Origin: Pseudoxanthomonas winnipegensis
GTDB lineage: Bacteria > Pseudomonadota > Gammaproteobacteria > Xanthomonadales > Xanthomonadaceae
Assembly: GCF_004283755.1 (NCBI RefSeq)
Contig: NZ_SHMH01000002.1
Span: forward strand, 434,001-498,000
Direction of reading: 5' to 3'
Length of the DNA stretch: 64,000 nt
The notes below the pieces were generated by a model. That model did no database searches and was not told where the DNA came from. It saw only the letters and a list, made by a program, of their open reading frames with translations. The position numbers and the translations under genes were made by a program. Below are positions 45,923-53,924 of this stretch, one piece after another. The stretch's first letter is position 1. Every line of letters starts with the position of its first letter.

Positions 45923-48601
45923 TTATTCGGAGGGCGCCGGCGTCGGTTCGGGACGCGCGGCCTCGGGGCTGACGCGTTCGATGGTGTGGCGCAGCTCGCG
46001 GCCCAGGATCACCTTGGCGTCGCGCGCCCACGCATCCAGGCGCGCATCGAACAGCAGCTTGCTGTGCTCGTCCGGCCACACCAGCTTGAGCTCGCGCAGC
46101 TTCTGGATGAAGCCGCGGAACAGCGTCCTGTCGAAGAACTCCGGCGCGGCCGGGGCGTAGAGCAGGCTCAGGCGCTGGGCGGCCTGCTGGCACAAGCTCT
46201 CCAGCTCGGCCGCGCCCAGCGTGCCGGGGCCGTTCTTCACCAGCACCGAGATGGCGATGTAATAGCGCTCGAAGGCCTGCTGCAGCGAGTGGCCGATCGC
46301 GCGCAGGCGGAACACCTCGTCGGTCTGCCCGGCGTTGCGCTGCAGGACGCCGCCATCGTCGTCGTTGACCCCCGATCCGGTCGGGGGCAGGTTCTGCTCG
46401 AGCAGGTGCGCCTCGATGAACACGTCGATGGTGTGCTCGATGCGCGAGGCGAACTCCTCGGCCGTCCACGGCAGGAACAGCTCGGCCTGCAGGAACGGAT
46501 ACAGCTGCTGGCCCAGCGCGATCAGCCGCGACCGCGCCATGCGCCGGTTGTTCTGGAAGCAACAGGCGATCCACGACGCGGCGGTGAACAGGTGCAGCAC
46601 GTTGTTGCGGTAGTAGCTCAGCAGCACCGCGGTGTCTTCGTCGACCACGTCCAGCACATCGCCCAGCGGATGGGAGATGCGGCGCAGCACGTTGATGTCC
46701 AGGCCGTGGGCGATGATCCGCTCGGGGCTGTGCGGGGTGACGGTGACGCGGTCCGAGTACGGCAGGCGCGCCAGCAGGGTCTTGCTCAACTCGATCTGCG
46801 CGATCAGGTCGGCCTCGGCCATGGCGTGCTTGGGCGTGGACAGCAGCGCCAGCGCCAGCAGGTTGATCGGATTGACGTCGGCGGCGGCGTTGACGCGGGT
46901 GTTGATGGTGGTGGCCAGCGCATCGACGGTGTCCGACAGCCAGCGCGGCTTGTCGTCCTCGGGCAGCGGCTTGCCGTCCCATTCCGGCGCGTGCCGGGCC
47001 AGCATGTCGGTCAGCTCGATCGGCTCGCCGAAGTTCACCACCACCTGGCCGAAGTTGGAGCGCAGCACCTTGGGGATGGACCACAGCAGGCCCCAGATGG
47101 ATTCCTTCTGCTTGGGCCGGCCGGACAGCTCGTCCAGGTAGCTCTTGCCCTCCATCAGCTTCTCGTAGCCGATGTACACCGGCTGGAACAGCACCGGCTT
47201 GCGCGGCTGGCGCAGGTAGGCGCGCACGGTCATCGAGATCACCCCGCCCTTGGGCGGCAGCAGCCGGCCGGTGCGCGAGCGCCCGCCCTCGACGAAGTAC
47301 TCGATCGAATAGCCGCCGGCCACCAGCTGGGCCATGTATTCGGTGAACACCGCCGAATACAGCGGATTGCCGCGGAACGAGCGCCGGGCGAAGAACGCGC
47401 CGCCCTTGCGCAGCAGCGTGCCGACCACCGGCAGGTTGAGGTTGATGCCGGCGAAGATGTGCGGCGGCACGATGCCGCGTTCGTACAGCAGGTAGCTCAG
47501 CAGCAGGTAGTCCATGTGGCTGCGGTGGCTGGGCACGTAGACGATCTCGTGCCCGGGCGCGGCGTCCTTGAACTTGTCCAGGTGATGCACCAGCACGCCG
47601 GCGTAGATGCGGTTCCACACATGGCTGAGCAGGAAGCTGGCCGAGCGCACCACCGGGTTGGAGTAGTCGGCGGCGATCTCCCAGGCGTAGGCGTGGGCCT
47701 TCTTCCACGCCTCCTCGGGCTTGGAGTTGTCGCGGCGCGCCTGGTCGGCGATGGCTTCCTTGACCGGCTCGGCCGCCAGCACCTGGTCCACCAGCAGGCG
47801 GCGGGTGGACAGGTCCGGGCCGATCACCGATTCGCGGATGCGGTGGAAGTGCTTGCGCAGCACGCGCGAGAGCTTGCGCACCGTGCGCTCGGGTGGCAGC
47901 TGCTCGGCCACCGCGTCGCGCACCGACACCGGCGCGGAGAAGCGCACGATGGTGCTGCGGCCGTTGAGCAGGATCGCCAGCAGGCGGCGGAACCGGCCCA
48001 CCAGCGCCCAGTTCTCCGAGAACAGCACCGCGAACCAGCCGCTCTGCTTGTCCGGCGCGCGGCCGACGAAGATCGACACCGGCACCAGCTGCACGTCCAG
48101 CGCCGGGTTGGTGCGGTGCGCCTGCAGCAGGCGCGCCAGCGAATCGGAATGGGTCTTGGTGCTGCCGGCCTCGGGGATCAGCGAGCTGGCGATACGCCGC
48201 GACAGGGCCAGGTAGGCGCGCTTGCGCCGCAGCGGGTCGCCCGGCACCGGCAGCGGCAGCAGCGGCGAGGGCAGGCCGGCGGCCTGGCAGGCGCGGTCCA
48301 GGATCAGGGCGTTGGACAGGCCGTAGTCTTCCAGCACGTAGCACACCGGCCGGCTGTCCAGCAGCGTGGACGGCGCCTCGGGTTCGATGTCCAGCTCGAC
48401 CCAGGGGTCGACCACCTTGTGCAGCAGGCGTGCCCACAGCGGGGTCTTGCCGCTGCGGCCGATCGGGGCGGACACCGCCACCGGCAGCTGCGCGGGGGCG
48501 GGCGCCGCGGCGTCGGCCGCCTCCGCCGGCGGTGCGTCCTCGCGCTCGGGACGCGGGTCTTCGGGGAAGGGCAGGGGGTTCTGGTCAGGCATCGCGGTCA
48601 T
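45923..48601 (-). CDS. plsB: Glycerol-3-phosphate acyltransferase
   Basis: 892 residues. Acyltransferase motifs: HRSHMD (359-364), GAFFARRSFRGN, FVEGGRSRTG (437-446) and the following Pro-containing block. The membrane-bound enzyme makes lysophosphatidate, the first step of phospholipid synthesis. The start overlaps the upstream stop as TAATG, so it is coupled to the lipoprotein gene. The longer open frame to 49717 is rejected. Confidence 0.95.
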   Translation of the reverse strand: MTAMPDQNPLPFPEDPRPEREDAPPAEAADAAAPAPAQLPVAVSAPIGRSGKTPLWARLLHKVVDPWVELDIEPEAPSTLLDSRPVCYVLEDYGLSNALILDRACQAAGLPSPLLPLPVPGDPLRRKRAYLALSRRIASSLIPEAGSTKTHSDSLARLLQAHRTNPALDVQLVPVSIFVGRAPDKQSGWFAVLFSENWALVGRFRRLLAILLNGRSTIVRFSAPVSVRDAVAEQLPPERTVRKLSRVLRKHFHRIRESVIGPDLSTRRLLVDQVLAAEPVKEAIADQARRDNSKPEEAWKKAHAYAWEIAADYSNPVVRSASFLLSHVWNRIYAGVLVHHLDKFKDAAPGHEIVYVPSHRSHMDYLLLSYLLYERGIVPPHIFAGINLNLPVVGTLLRKGGAFFARRSFRGNPLYSAVFTEYMAQLVAGGYSIEYFVEGGRSRTGRLLPPKGGVISMTVRAYLRQPRKPVLFQPVYIGYEKLMEGKSYLDELSGRPKQKESIWGLLWSIPKVLRSNFGQVVVNFGEPIELTDMLARHAPEWDGKPLPEDDKPRWLSDTVDALATTINTRVNAAADVNPINLLALALLSTPKHAMAEADLIAQIELSKTLLARLPYSDRVTVTPHSPERIIAHGLDINVLRRISHPLGDVLDVVDEDTAVLLSYYRNNVLHLFTAASWIACCFQNNRRMARSRLIALGQQLYPFLQAELFLPWTAEEFASRIEHTIDVFIEAHLLEQNLPPTGSGVNDDDGGVLQRNAGQTDEVFRLRAIGHSLQQAFERYYIAISVLVKNGPGTLGAAELESLCQQAAQRLSLLYAPAAPEFFDRTLFRGFIQKLRELKLVWPDEHSKLLFDARLDAWARDAKVILGRELRHTIERVSPEAARPEPTPAPSE

Positions 48602-49608
48602 TATGCCCAATGGCCGTTGCCGGCCCCGGTGACCGTTCCGGCCACCTTGCCGTCCGGCGGCGGTGGCGAGGACGCCGGCGGTGCGGAGGGGGACGGCGCC
48701 TCGGGCGCCGGCGCGTTCGGCGCTTCGGGCGCGGTGGGCGCCTGCTGTTCGAGGCGTTTGCGCAGGGCCGCGGCCTGGTCCATGTAGTGGGCCACGTACC
48801 AGTGGCCGTCCTGGCGGCGCAGGGTCACGGTCAGCTGGATCGGCTTGCCGGCCAGCGGGTAGGTCACCGCGACCTTGGCCAGGTCGCCTTCCTGGGTGAC
48901 CTCGCCGACTTCCAGCTTGGCCAGGCTGTCGTCCAGCGACAGGCCGTAGTCGGCCAGCACGCCGCCGAGCGCGGCGAAGAAGGGATCCAGCCGGGTCAGC
49001 GCGCCGGCCATCCCGGCCTGGGTCAGGTCGGCCTCCGAGTCGATGCCGGTCGCGCGCGCGGCCGGCACCAGGGTGCGCAGGGCGGTGTGGGCGCGGGGGG
49101 CGTCGGCCAGCGGGGCGGACTGCGCCCAGGCGGTCAGCGCCGGCACGACCTGGCCGAAGTGCGCGCGCTGGTCGGGGGTGAACTCGCCCTGGCTGCGCAC
49201 GTACTGGCCGATGAACAGGCCCAGAGTCTGCGCGGCGTTGCGCAGGTCGGTGACCTGGCCGGCGAGGTTGCGGTCGTAGTCGATGCCCAGTTGGCGTTCG
49301 GCGTCGTTGGCCGACAGCGCGGCCAGCATGGGCACCAGGCGTTCGGGCAGGGGCAGTTCGCTCAGCGGCCAGCGGCTGGCGCCGGCGGCCCAGCCGGCGG
49401 CGAAGGTCTGGTAGTCCTGGGCGGGCACGGCATCGCGGGCGAAGCCGGCCAGGTCGTACTGGCGCAGCTGTGCGGCCAGGTGACGCACGGTGGCGGCCGG
49501 GCCGTCCGGCCGGTCGTCGACCACCGGTTTGGGCGAGCGCTGGCACGCGGCCAGGACGGCCAGGGCACAGGCAAGGACAGCGGCGGGAATGCGCAGGGCC
49601 CGAGGCAT
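48601..49608 (-). CDS. Putative lipoprotein upstream of plsB
   Basis: 335 residues. Lipoprotein signal PAAVLACALAVLAAC with a good lipobox (LAAC). The body (about 40-275) is helical with two similar-looking segments; residues 230-275 (DLAKVAVTYPLAGKPIQLTVTLRRQDGHWYVAHYM) form a beta-rich end. The tail is Pro/Ala/Glu-rich. Family not recognised. Translationally coupled to plsB. Confidence 0.78.
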   Translation of the reverse strand: MPRALRIPAAVLACALAVLAACQRSPKPVVDDRPDGPAATVRHLAAQLRQYDLAGFARDAVPAQDYQTFAAGWAAGASRWPLSELPLPERLVPMLAALSANDAERQLGIDYDRNLAGQVTDLRNAAQTLGLFIGQYVRSQGEFTPDQRAHFGQVVPALTAWAQSAPLADAPRAHTALRTLVPAARATGIDSEADLTQAGMAGALTRLDPFFAALGGVLADYGLSLDDSLAKLEVGEVTQEGDLAKVAVTYPLAGKPIQLTVTLRRQDGHWYVAHYMDQAAALRKRLEQQAPTAPEAPNAPAPEAPSPSAPPASSPPPPDGKVAGTVTGAGNGHWA

Positions 49609-49756
49609 GGGGGTTCTCTCCAGGTGGGGGGCATCTTGGCCGCTGCATGTGTCTGCGGGCAACACGCGGGGGGGGTGGGACACGCCCAAAACCTTGCCGT
49701 CGCGCGAAGCCGGCCACCCGCCTCGACCCGGCCGGGCGATACGTCGCGTGCTCCTT

Positions 49757-49830
49757 GTAGAGCGGAGCTTGCTCCGCTGCTCTTCGGCCGGATCATCGGG
49801 AAGGCCCCAGCGGAGCAAGCTCCGCTCTAC
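49757..49830. repeat. Facing REP pair, copy 4
   Basis: Perfect 22-base arms 49757-49778 and 49809-49830 around a 30-base centre, with no tip insertion. It separates the ncRNA terminator from the lipoprotein gene. Confidence 0.85.
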
Positions 49831-49900
49831 AGGCGGTGTCTTGCCCGCTGCCTATCCCAGAGACCGCGCGGCGTCCGATCTCTCGATCGGCAGAGGGATC

Positions 49901-49940
49901 AAAAAAAACAGGCCCGGTCGAATGACGACGCACGGGCCTG
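49901..49940 (-). terminator. Strong Rho-independent terminator
   Basis: Read leftward: CAGGCCCG, tgc, GTCG-tcatt-CGAC, CGGGCCTG, then eight T (complement of 49901-49908). No protein gene ends just before it, so it belongs to the left-going transcript starting near 50039. Confidence 0.88.
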
Positions 49941-50039
49941 GAAAATCCGGGTCGGGCCCGGAGGACATCGGTTGTGGCAACACTCCAGCCCAGGGGCCGG
50001 ACGGCGCACAGCCTAACCGCTGAATAGAGGCAATGCAAT
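49901..50039 (-). ncRNA. Candidate small RNA or attenuated leader
   Basis: A left-going unit of about 139 nt between a sigma-70 promoter and a perfect terminator. No ATG with ribosome site occurs in it. Predicted small stems: CAGC-ggttag-GCTG, GTTG-cca-CAAC, CCGGG-cccga-CCCGG, then the terminator. It could be a trans-acting sRNA or the leader of the lipoprotein-plsB unit, whose start is 293 bases further left. Confidence 0.6.
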
Positions 50040-50045
50040 ACTTTA

Positions 50046-50075
50046 ATTATATTTACTTAAGTGATTGTTTTTAAA
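50046..50075 (-). promoter_or_regulatory. Left-going sigma-70 promoter of the candidate sRNA
   Basis: TATAAT (complement of 50046-50051), 18-base spacer, TTTAAA (50070-50075) as a 4/6 -35. It sits in a markedly AT-rich patch (about 50030-50095) within a high-GC chromosome. The remainder of the 783-base gap, 50100-50330, shows no supported gene. Confidence 0.6.
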
Positions 50076-50332
50076 TTGAAATATCTACACTGGAGCGCGT
50101 GCCGAAGTCGATGCCTCGACCCGATTGGCAGTCCGAGCGTCTCTCCGCTAACCCACGGCGCTGCCGGGTCCGCGAAGCTGGCCTGATCCGGAGCGTGCCA
50201 CGCACCCCCAAGTGCTGTTGCAGCCCTCCGGCGACACCTTCCCCCAGCAACTTGCCTGCGCTCGATGTGCCCGGCCGCGCTGCTGTCGGCACGGGCCGCG
50301 CTCGCCCCTGGTCACGGCCGCGTCATCCGTCG

Positions 50333-50362
50333 TTGACACCGGTGTCATGTGGTGCTTAATCT
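50333..50362 (+). promoter_or_regulatory. Promoter with LacI-type operator for the chitin/chitosan operon
   Basis: TTGACA (50333-50338), 18 bases, TAATCT (50357-50362). A perfect palindrome TGACACCGGTGTCA (50334-50347) with central CG, the form of LacI-family operators, covers the -35. The LacI gene at 61288 is the natural ligand-controlled repressor. Confidence 0.7.
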
Positions 50363-50391
50363 CTCCGCCGGGGCCTGTTGGGGAACACGGC

Positions 50392-51423
50392 ATGGTGGTC
50401 ACGGCATCGATGCGGTCGGTGGATCGGGGGAGCTCCGTGTTCCTGGCCGCCGACATTGGCGGGACCCATGCGCGGGTCGCGCTGATGCGCGCGTTGCCCG
50501 GCGAGGGCCACCGGCTCGAGACCCTGGCCTACCGCAGCTACCCCTGCGCGCAGTTCCCTTCGCTGGCCGCGCTGCTGCGCGCCTTTCTCGATACCGACAC
50601 CCAGCAGCCGGTGCGCCACTGCGTGCTCGCCTGCGCGGGCCAGCTGGTCGGCGAGGAGGTCGTCAACGACAACCTGCCCTGGCCGATCGGCACCGGCGCC
50701 CTGCGCCAGGCGCTGGGGCTGGAGCATGTGGCGGTGCTCAACGACTTCGAGGCGCTGGGCTACGCGCTGGAAGGCTTCGCGCAGCAGCGCCGCCATCTGT
50801 GTGGGCCGACCGTCGCCGGCGATGGGCCGGTCCTGGTGATCGGCCCGGGCACCGGCCTGGGCGCGGTCGTCCATCTGCCGGGTGCGGCCGGCGGCGTGGT
50901 GCTGACCACCGAGGCGGGGCAGATGGCGTTCGCGGCGCATTCGCTGCGCGAGCGCGCGGTGCTCAGCGAACTGGCGCCGCAGGGCGGCTATGTCGAGGTC
51001 GAACGGATCGTGTCCGGGCGCGGCCTGCTGACGCTCTACACGGCGCTGTGCGCGCTGGATGGCGTCGCGCCGCGCCTGCAGGCGCCCGAGGCGGTGACCG
51101 CCGCCGCGCAGGACGATGCGCAGGCGGCCGAGGCCGTGTCGATGTTCTGCGCCGCGCTCGGTGGCCTGGCCGGCGACCTGGCCCTGGCGTTCATGGCGAC
51201 CGGCGGGGTGTATCTGGCGGGCGGCTTCCTGTCCTCGATGCAGGCCGAACTGGCGCGCAGCGCCTTCCACCTGCGCTTCCTGCATGGCCGCAGCGCGCGC
51301 ACCCTGCTGGCGCCGGTGCCGGTGTGGGTGGTCGAACACGGGCGCAACGGTGTGCTCGGCGCGGCCCGCTGGTATCTGGACAAGGGGCTGCCCGCGTTTC
51401 CTTCCGGCGGCCAGGCCGCATGA
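50392..51423 (+). CDS. glk: Glucokinase
   Basis: 343 residues from ATG 50392; a longer frame from 50212 would cover the promoter and is rejected. Phosphate loop FLAADIGGTHARVALM (17-32), catalytic region VLNDFEALGYAL, and IGPGTGLGAV, all of the bacterial glucokinase (COG0837) type rather than ROK. In this operon it may act on glucose, GlcN or GlcNAc. Its stop overlaps the GH20 start (ATGA). Confidence 0.88.
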   Translation: MVVTASMRSVDRGSSVFLAADIGGTHARVALMRALPGEGHRLETLAYRSYPCAQFPSLAALLRAFLDTDTQQPVRHCVLACAGQLVGEEVVNDNLPWPIGTGALRQALGLEHVAVLNDFEALGYALEGFAQQRRHLCGPTVAGDGPVLVIGPGTGLGAVVHLPGAAGGVVLTTEAGQMAFAAHSLRERAVLSELAPQGGYVEVERIVSGRGLLTLYTALCALDGVAPRLQAPEAVTAAAQDDAQAAEAVSMFCAALGGLAGDLALAFMATGGVYLAGGFLSSMQAELARSAFHLRFLHGRSARTLLAPVPVWVVEHGRNGVLGAARWYLDKGLPAFPSGGQAA

Positions 51424-53750
51424 ACGGCCTGCGCGCGGCGCTGCTGCGGCTGTGCATCGCCTTCGGCGGGTGCGCGGCCGGGCATGCCGCCGCCGCGCAC
51501 GTCGCGACGCCCTGGCCGCTGCTGCCGGCGCCGGCGCAGGTGGTGCCGGCCGGCGCCGGGACGTTCGAGGTCGCCGACGGCGCCGCGCTGGCGGTGGAGG
51601 GGGCCGACGCCAGCGACGCGCGCTTCCTCGCCGACCATCTGCTGCAGCTGCTCGACGCGACCGGTGGCCCGCGCCTGCGCGTGGCCGGCGCGCACGGCGC
51701 GGCGCCGGCCATCCGCATCGTCATCGACCCGCGCGCCGCGCTGGACGAGGCCGGCTATCGCCTGCGCGTCGAGGCGCGGGGCATCCTGGTCCAGGCGCGC
51801 ACGCCGCGTGGCGCGTTCTACGGCGAAACCACGCTGTGGCAGCTGCTCACCCCGCCCGGCCACGCGCGCGGTGCGGCGGTGGCGGTGGCGCAGGGCGCGA
51901 TCGACGATGCGCCGCGCTTCGCCTGGCGCGCGCTGCTGCTCGATTCGGCCCGCCACTATCAGCGCGTGGCCGAGATCGAGCGCCTGATCGATGCCATGGC
52001 GCTGGCCAAGCTCGACGTGCTGCTGTGGCACCTCACCGACGACCAGGGCTGGCGCCTGCAGGTGCCCGGTTATCCCGAACTGACGCGCATCGGCGCCTGC
52101 CGCCCGGCCGCCGCCGACGGCAGTGAGCCAGCCGACCGCGCCGGCGCCTACTGCGGCAGCTACAGCGATGCGCAGGTCCGGCAGATCGTGCGCTACGCCG
52201 CGCGGCGCTACATCGAGGTCGTGCCCGAGATCGACATGCCCGGCCATGCGCAGGCGGCCATCGCCGCCTATCCGTGGCTGGGCGTCAGCGGGCGCCGCCC
52301 GGCGGTGTGGACCGACTGGGGCGTCAGCGCCTGGCTGCTGGCGCCCAACGCGCGGACGCTGCGCTTCGTCGATGCCGTGCTGGCGCATGCGACGCAGCTC
52401 TTCCCCTCGCGCTACGTCTCCTTCGGCGGCGACGAGGCCGACCACGCGCAGTGGGATGCCTCGCCCGCGGTGCAGGCGCAGCGGCGGGCGCTGGGGCTGG
52501 CCAGCAGCGACCAGCTGCAGGGCTGGTTCATGGCGCGCATCGCCGATCAGCTGCGCCGGCGCGGACGCGTGCCGGTGGGCTGGGACGACGCGGTGGAGTC
52601 CGGCGTCGCGCTCCCGGACTCGCAGGTGGTGATGTCCTGGCACGGCCAGGATCACGAGCGCGTGGCCCTGGCCGCGCTGCGGCAGGGGCACCAGGTCGTG
52701 ATCGCGCCGCAGGAGTCGCTGTACTTCGATCACGTGCAGTCCGCGCTGGCCGACGAATGGCCCGGCCCGCCGCCGGTGGTGAGCCTGCGCCAGGCCTACG
52801 ACACGGCGGTCATTCCCGAAGGGGCCAGCCAGGCCGAGGCACAGCGCGTGCTCGGCGTGCAGGGCGCGCTGTGGACCGAGCAGATGCCGAGCTTCGCCCA
52901 CGTCCAGCACGCGCTGTTCCCGCGCCTGGCGGCGCTGGCCGAACTGGCCTGGTCGCCGGCGAGCAGCCACGACTGGAATGGCTTCCTGGCGCGCCTGCCG
53001 GCGACGCTGGCGCGCGAGCGCGCGCTGGGCATCGCCGATGCGGACAGCGCCTTCGCGCCCGTCATCGCGCTCGAGGCGCAGGCCGATGGACGCGTGCGTG
53101 CGGTCGTGTCCAACCAGGTCCAGGCCGGCGCCATCCACTACACCATCGACGGCAGCACGCCCGACGCGCAGGCGCCGCTGTACACCGCGCCGCTGTTGCT
53201 CGCCCAGGGCACGACGCTGCGCGTGGCGACCTTCGATGCGTACGGCCAGTCGCTCACCGGCGTGCGCCGTCAGCAGGTCGACCGGCAGGCGCTGCGCACG
53301 CGTGCGGGCAGTGCGCTGGCGACGTGTTCGGGCGAGCCGCCCTCGCGGTTAAGCGGGACCGTGCGGGCCGGCGCATCGCCGTCGGGGACGGTCTATTCGG
53401 TGGACATCGGCAATGCCTGCTGGCGCTGGCCGCAGGCGCCGCTGGACGGCGCGCGCCGCGTGGCGCTGGCGGCCGGGCGCGTGACCTGGCGCTTCGGCGA
53501 CGAGGCCAAGGGCGCGGTGGTGCGGCGCCGGCATAGCCCCGACGGCGAATTCGAGCTGCATACCGGCGGCTGCGATGGCCCGCTGCTGGCGCGTCTGCCG
53601 CTGGACCACAAGGCGCAGTCCTCCGGACTGGCGCTGCTGGAGGCCGACCTGATCCTCCCCGATGCCGGTCGCCAGGACCTGTGCATCTTCGCCACGGGCG
53701 ATCCGCGCCTGGGCCAGTGGGCGCTGGCCAAGATCCTGTTCTCCGGATAA
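51420..53750 (+). CDS. GH20 beta-N-acetylhexosaminidase
   Basis: 776 residues: signal peptide, a GH20 N-terminal domain (about 28-160), the catalytic barrel (about 165-510) with Asp338-Glu339 in SFGGDEADH, WHLTDDQGWRL and VVPEIDMPGHAQA, then a chitobiase C-terminal-like domain (about 540-610, IHYTIDGSTPDAQAPLYTAP) and a further C-terminal beta domain (about 625-776). Releases GlcNAc from chito-oligomers in the periplasm. Translationally coupled to glk. Confidence 0.93.
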   Translation: MNGLRAALLRLCIAFGGCAAGHAAAAHVATPWPLLPAPAQVVPAGAGTFEVADGAALAVEGADASDARFLADHLLQLLDATGGPRLRVAGAHGAAPAIRIVIDPRAALDEAGYRLRVEARGILVQARTPRGAFYGETTLWQLLTPPGHARGAAVAVAQGAIDDAPRFAWRALLLDSARHYQRVAEIERLIDAMALAKLDVLLWHLTDDQGWRLQVPGYPELTRIGACRPAAADGSEPADRAGAYCGSYSDAQVRQIVRYAARRYIEVVPEIDMPGHAQAAIAAYPWLGVSGRRPAVWTDWGVSAWLLAPNARTLRFVDAVLAHATQLFPSRYVSFGGDEADHAQWDASPAVQAQRRALGLASSDQLQGWFMARIADQLRRRGRVPVGWDDAVESGVALPDSQVVMSWHGQDHERVALAALRQGHQVVIAPQESLYFDHVQSALADEWPGPPPVVSLRQAYDTAVIPEGASQAEAQRVLGVQGALWTEQMPSFAHVQHALFPRLAALAELAWSPASSHDWNGFLARLPATLARERALGIADADSAFAPVIALEAQADGRVRAVVSNQVQAGAIHYTIDGSTPDAQAPLYTAPLLLAQGTTLRVATFDAYGQSLTGVRRQQVDRQALRTRAGSALATCSGEPPSRLSGTVRAGASPSGTVYSVDIGNACWRWPQAPLDGARRVALAAGRVTWRFGDEAKGAVVRRRHSPDGEFELHTGGCDGPLLARLPLDHKAQSSGLALLEADLILPDAGRQDLCIFATGDPRLGQWALAKILFSG

Positions 53751-53784
53751 CGGCGGCGCACGCGCGGCGCACGCCGCGCCGCCG
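53751..53784. repeat. Hairpin after the GH20 gene
   Basis: CGGCGGCGC (53751-53759) and GCGCCGCCG (53776-53784) begin right after the stop codon. No T-run; may stabilise or attenuate the mRNA before the receptor gene. Confidence 0.5.
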
Positions 53785-53924
53785 TCGCGCCGTTCGCGCG
53801 CGGCCAGAGGCAAGCCAGGACTTTCATCGTCTCCCGCGCAGGACTGCGCGACCCGGTCCCTCCCATCCCTGCAGTACCTCGGCTTCCTGGCGCCTGCCAA
53901 GCCACCATCACGAGGTCAATGCTC

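Noticed and set aside
49793-50038. 81-codon left-going ORF as a leader peptide
   Set aside because: It begins with a TTG, lacks a ribosome site and runs through the terminator hairpin and into the REP; the region is better read as non-coding.
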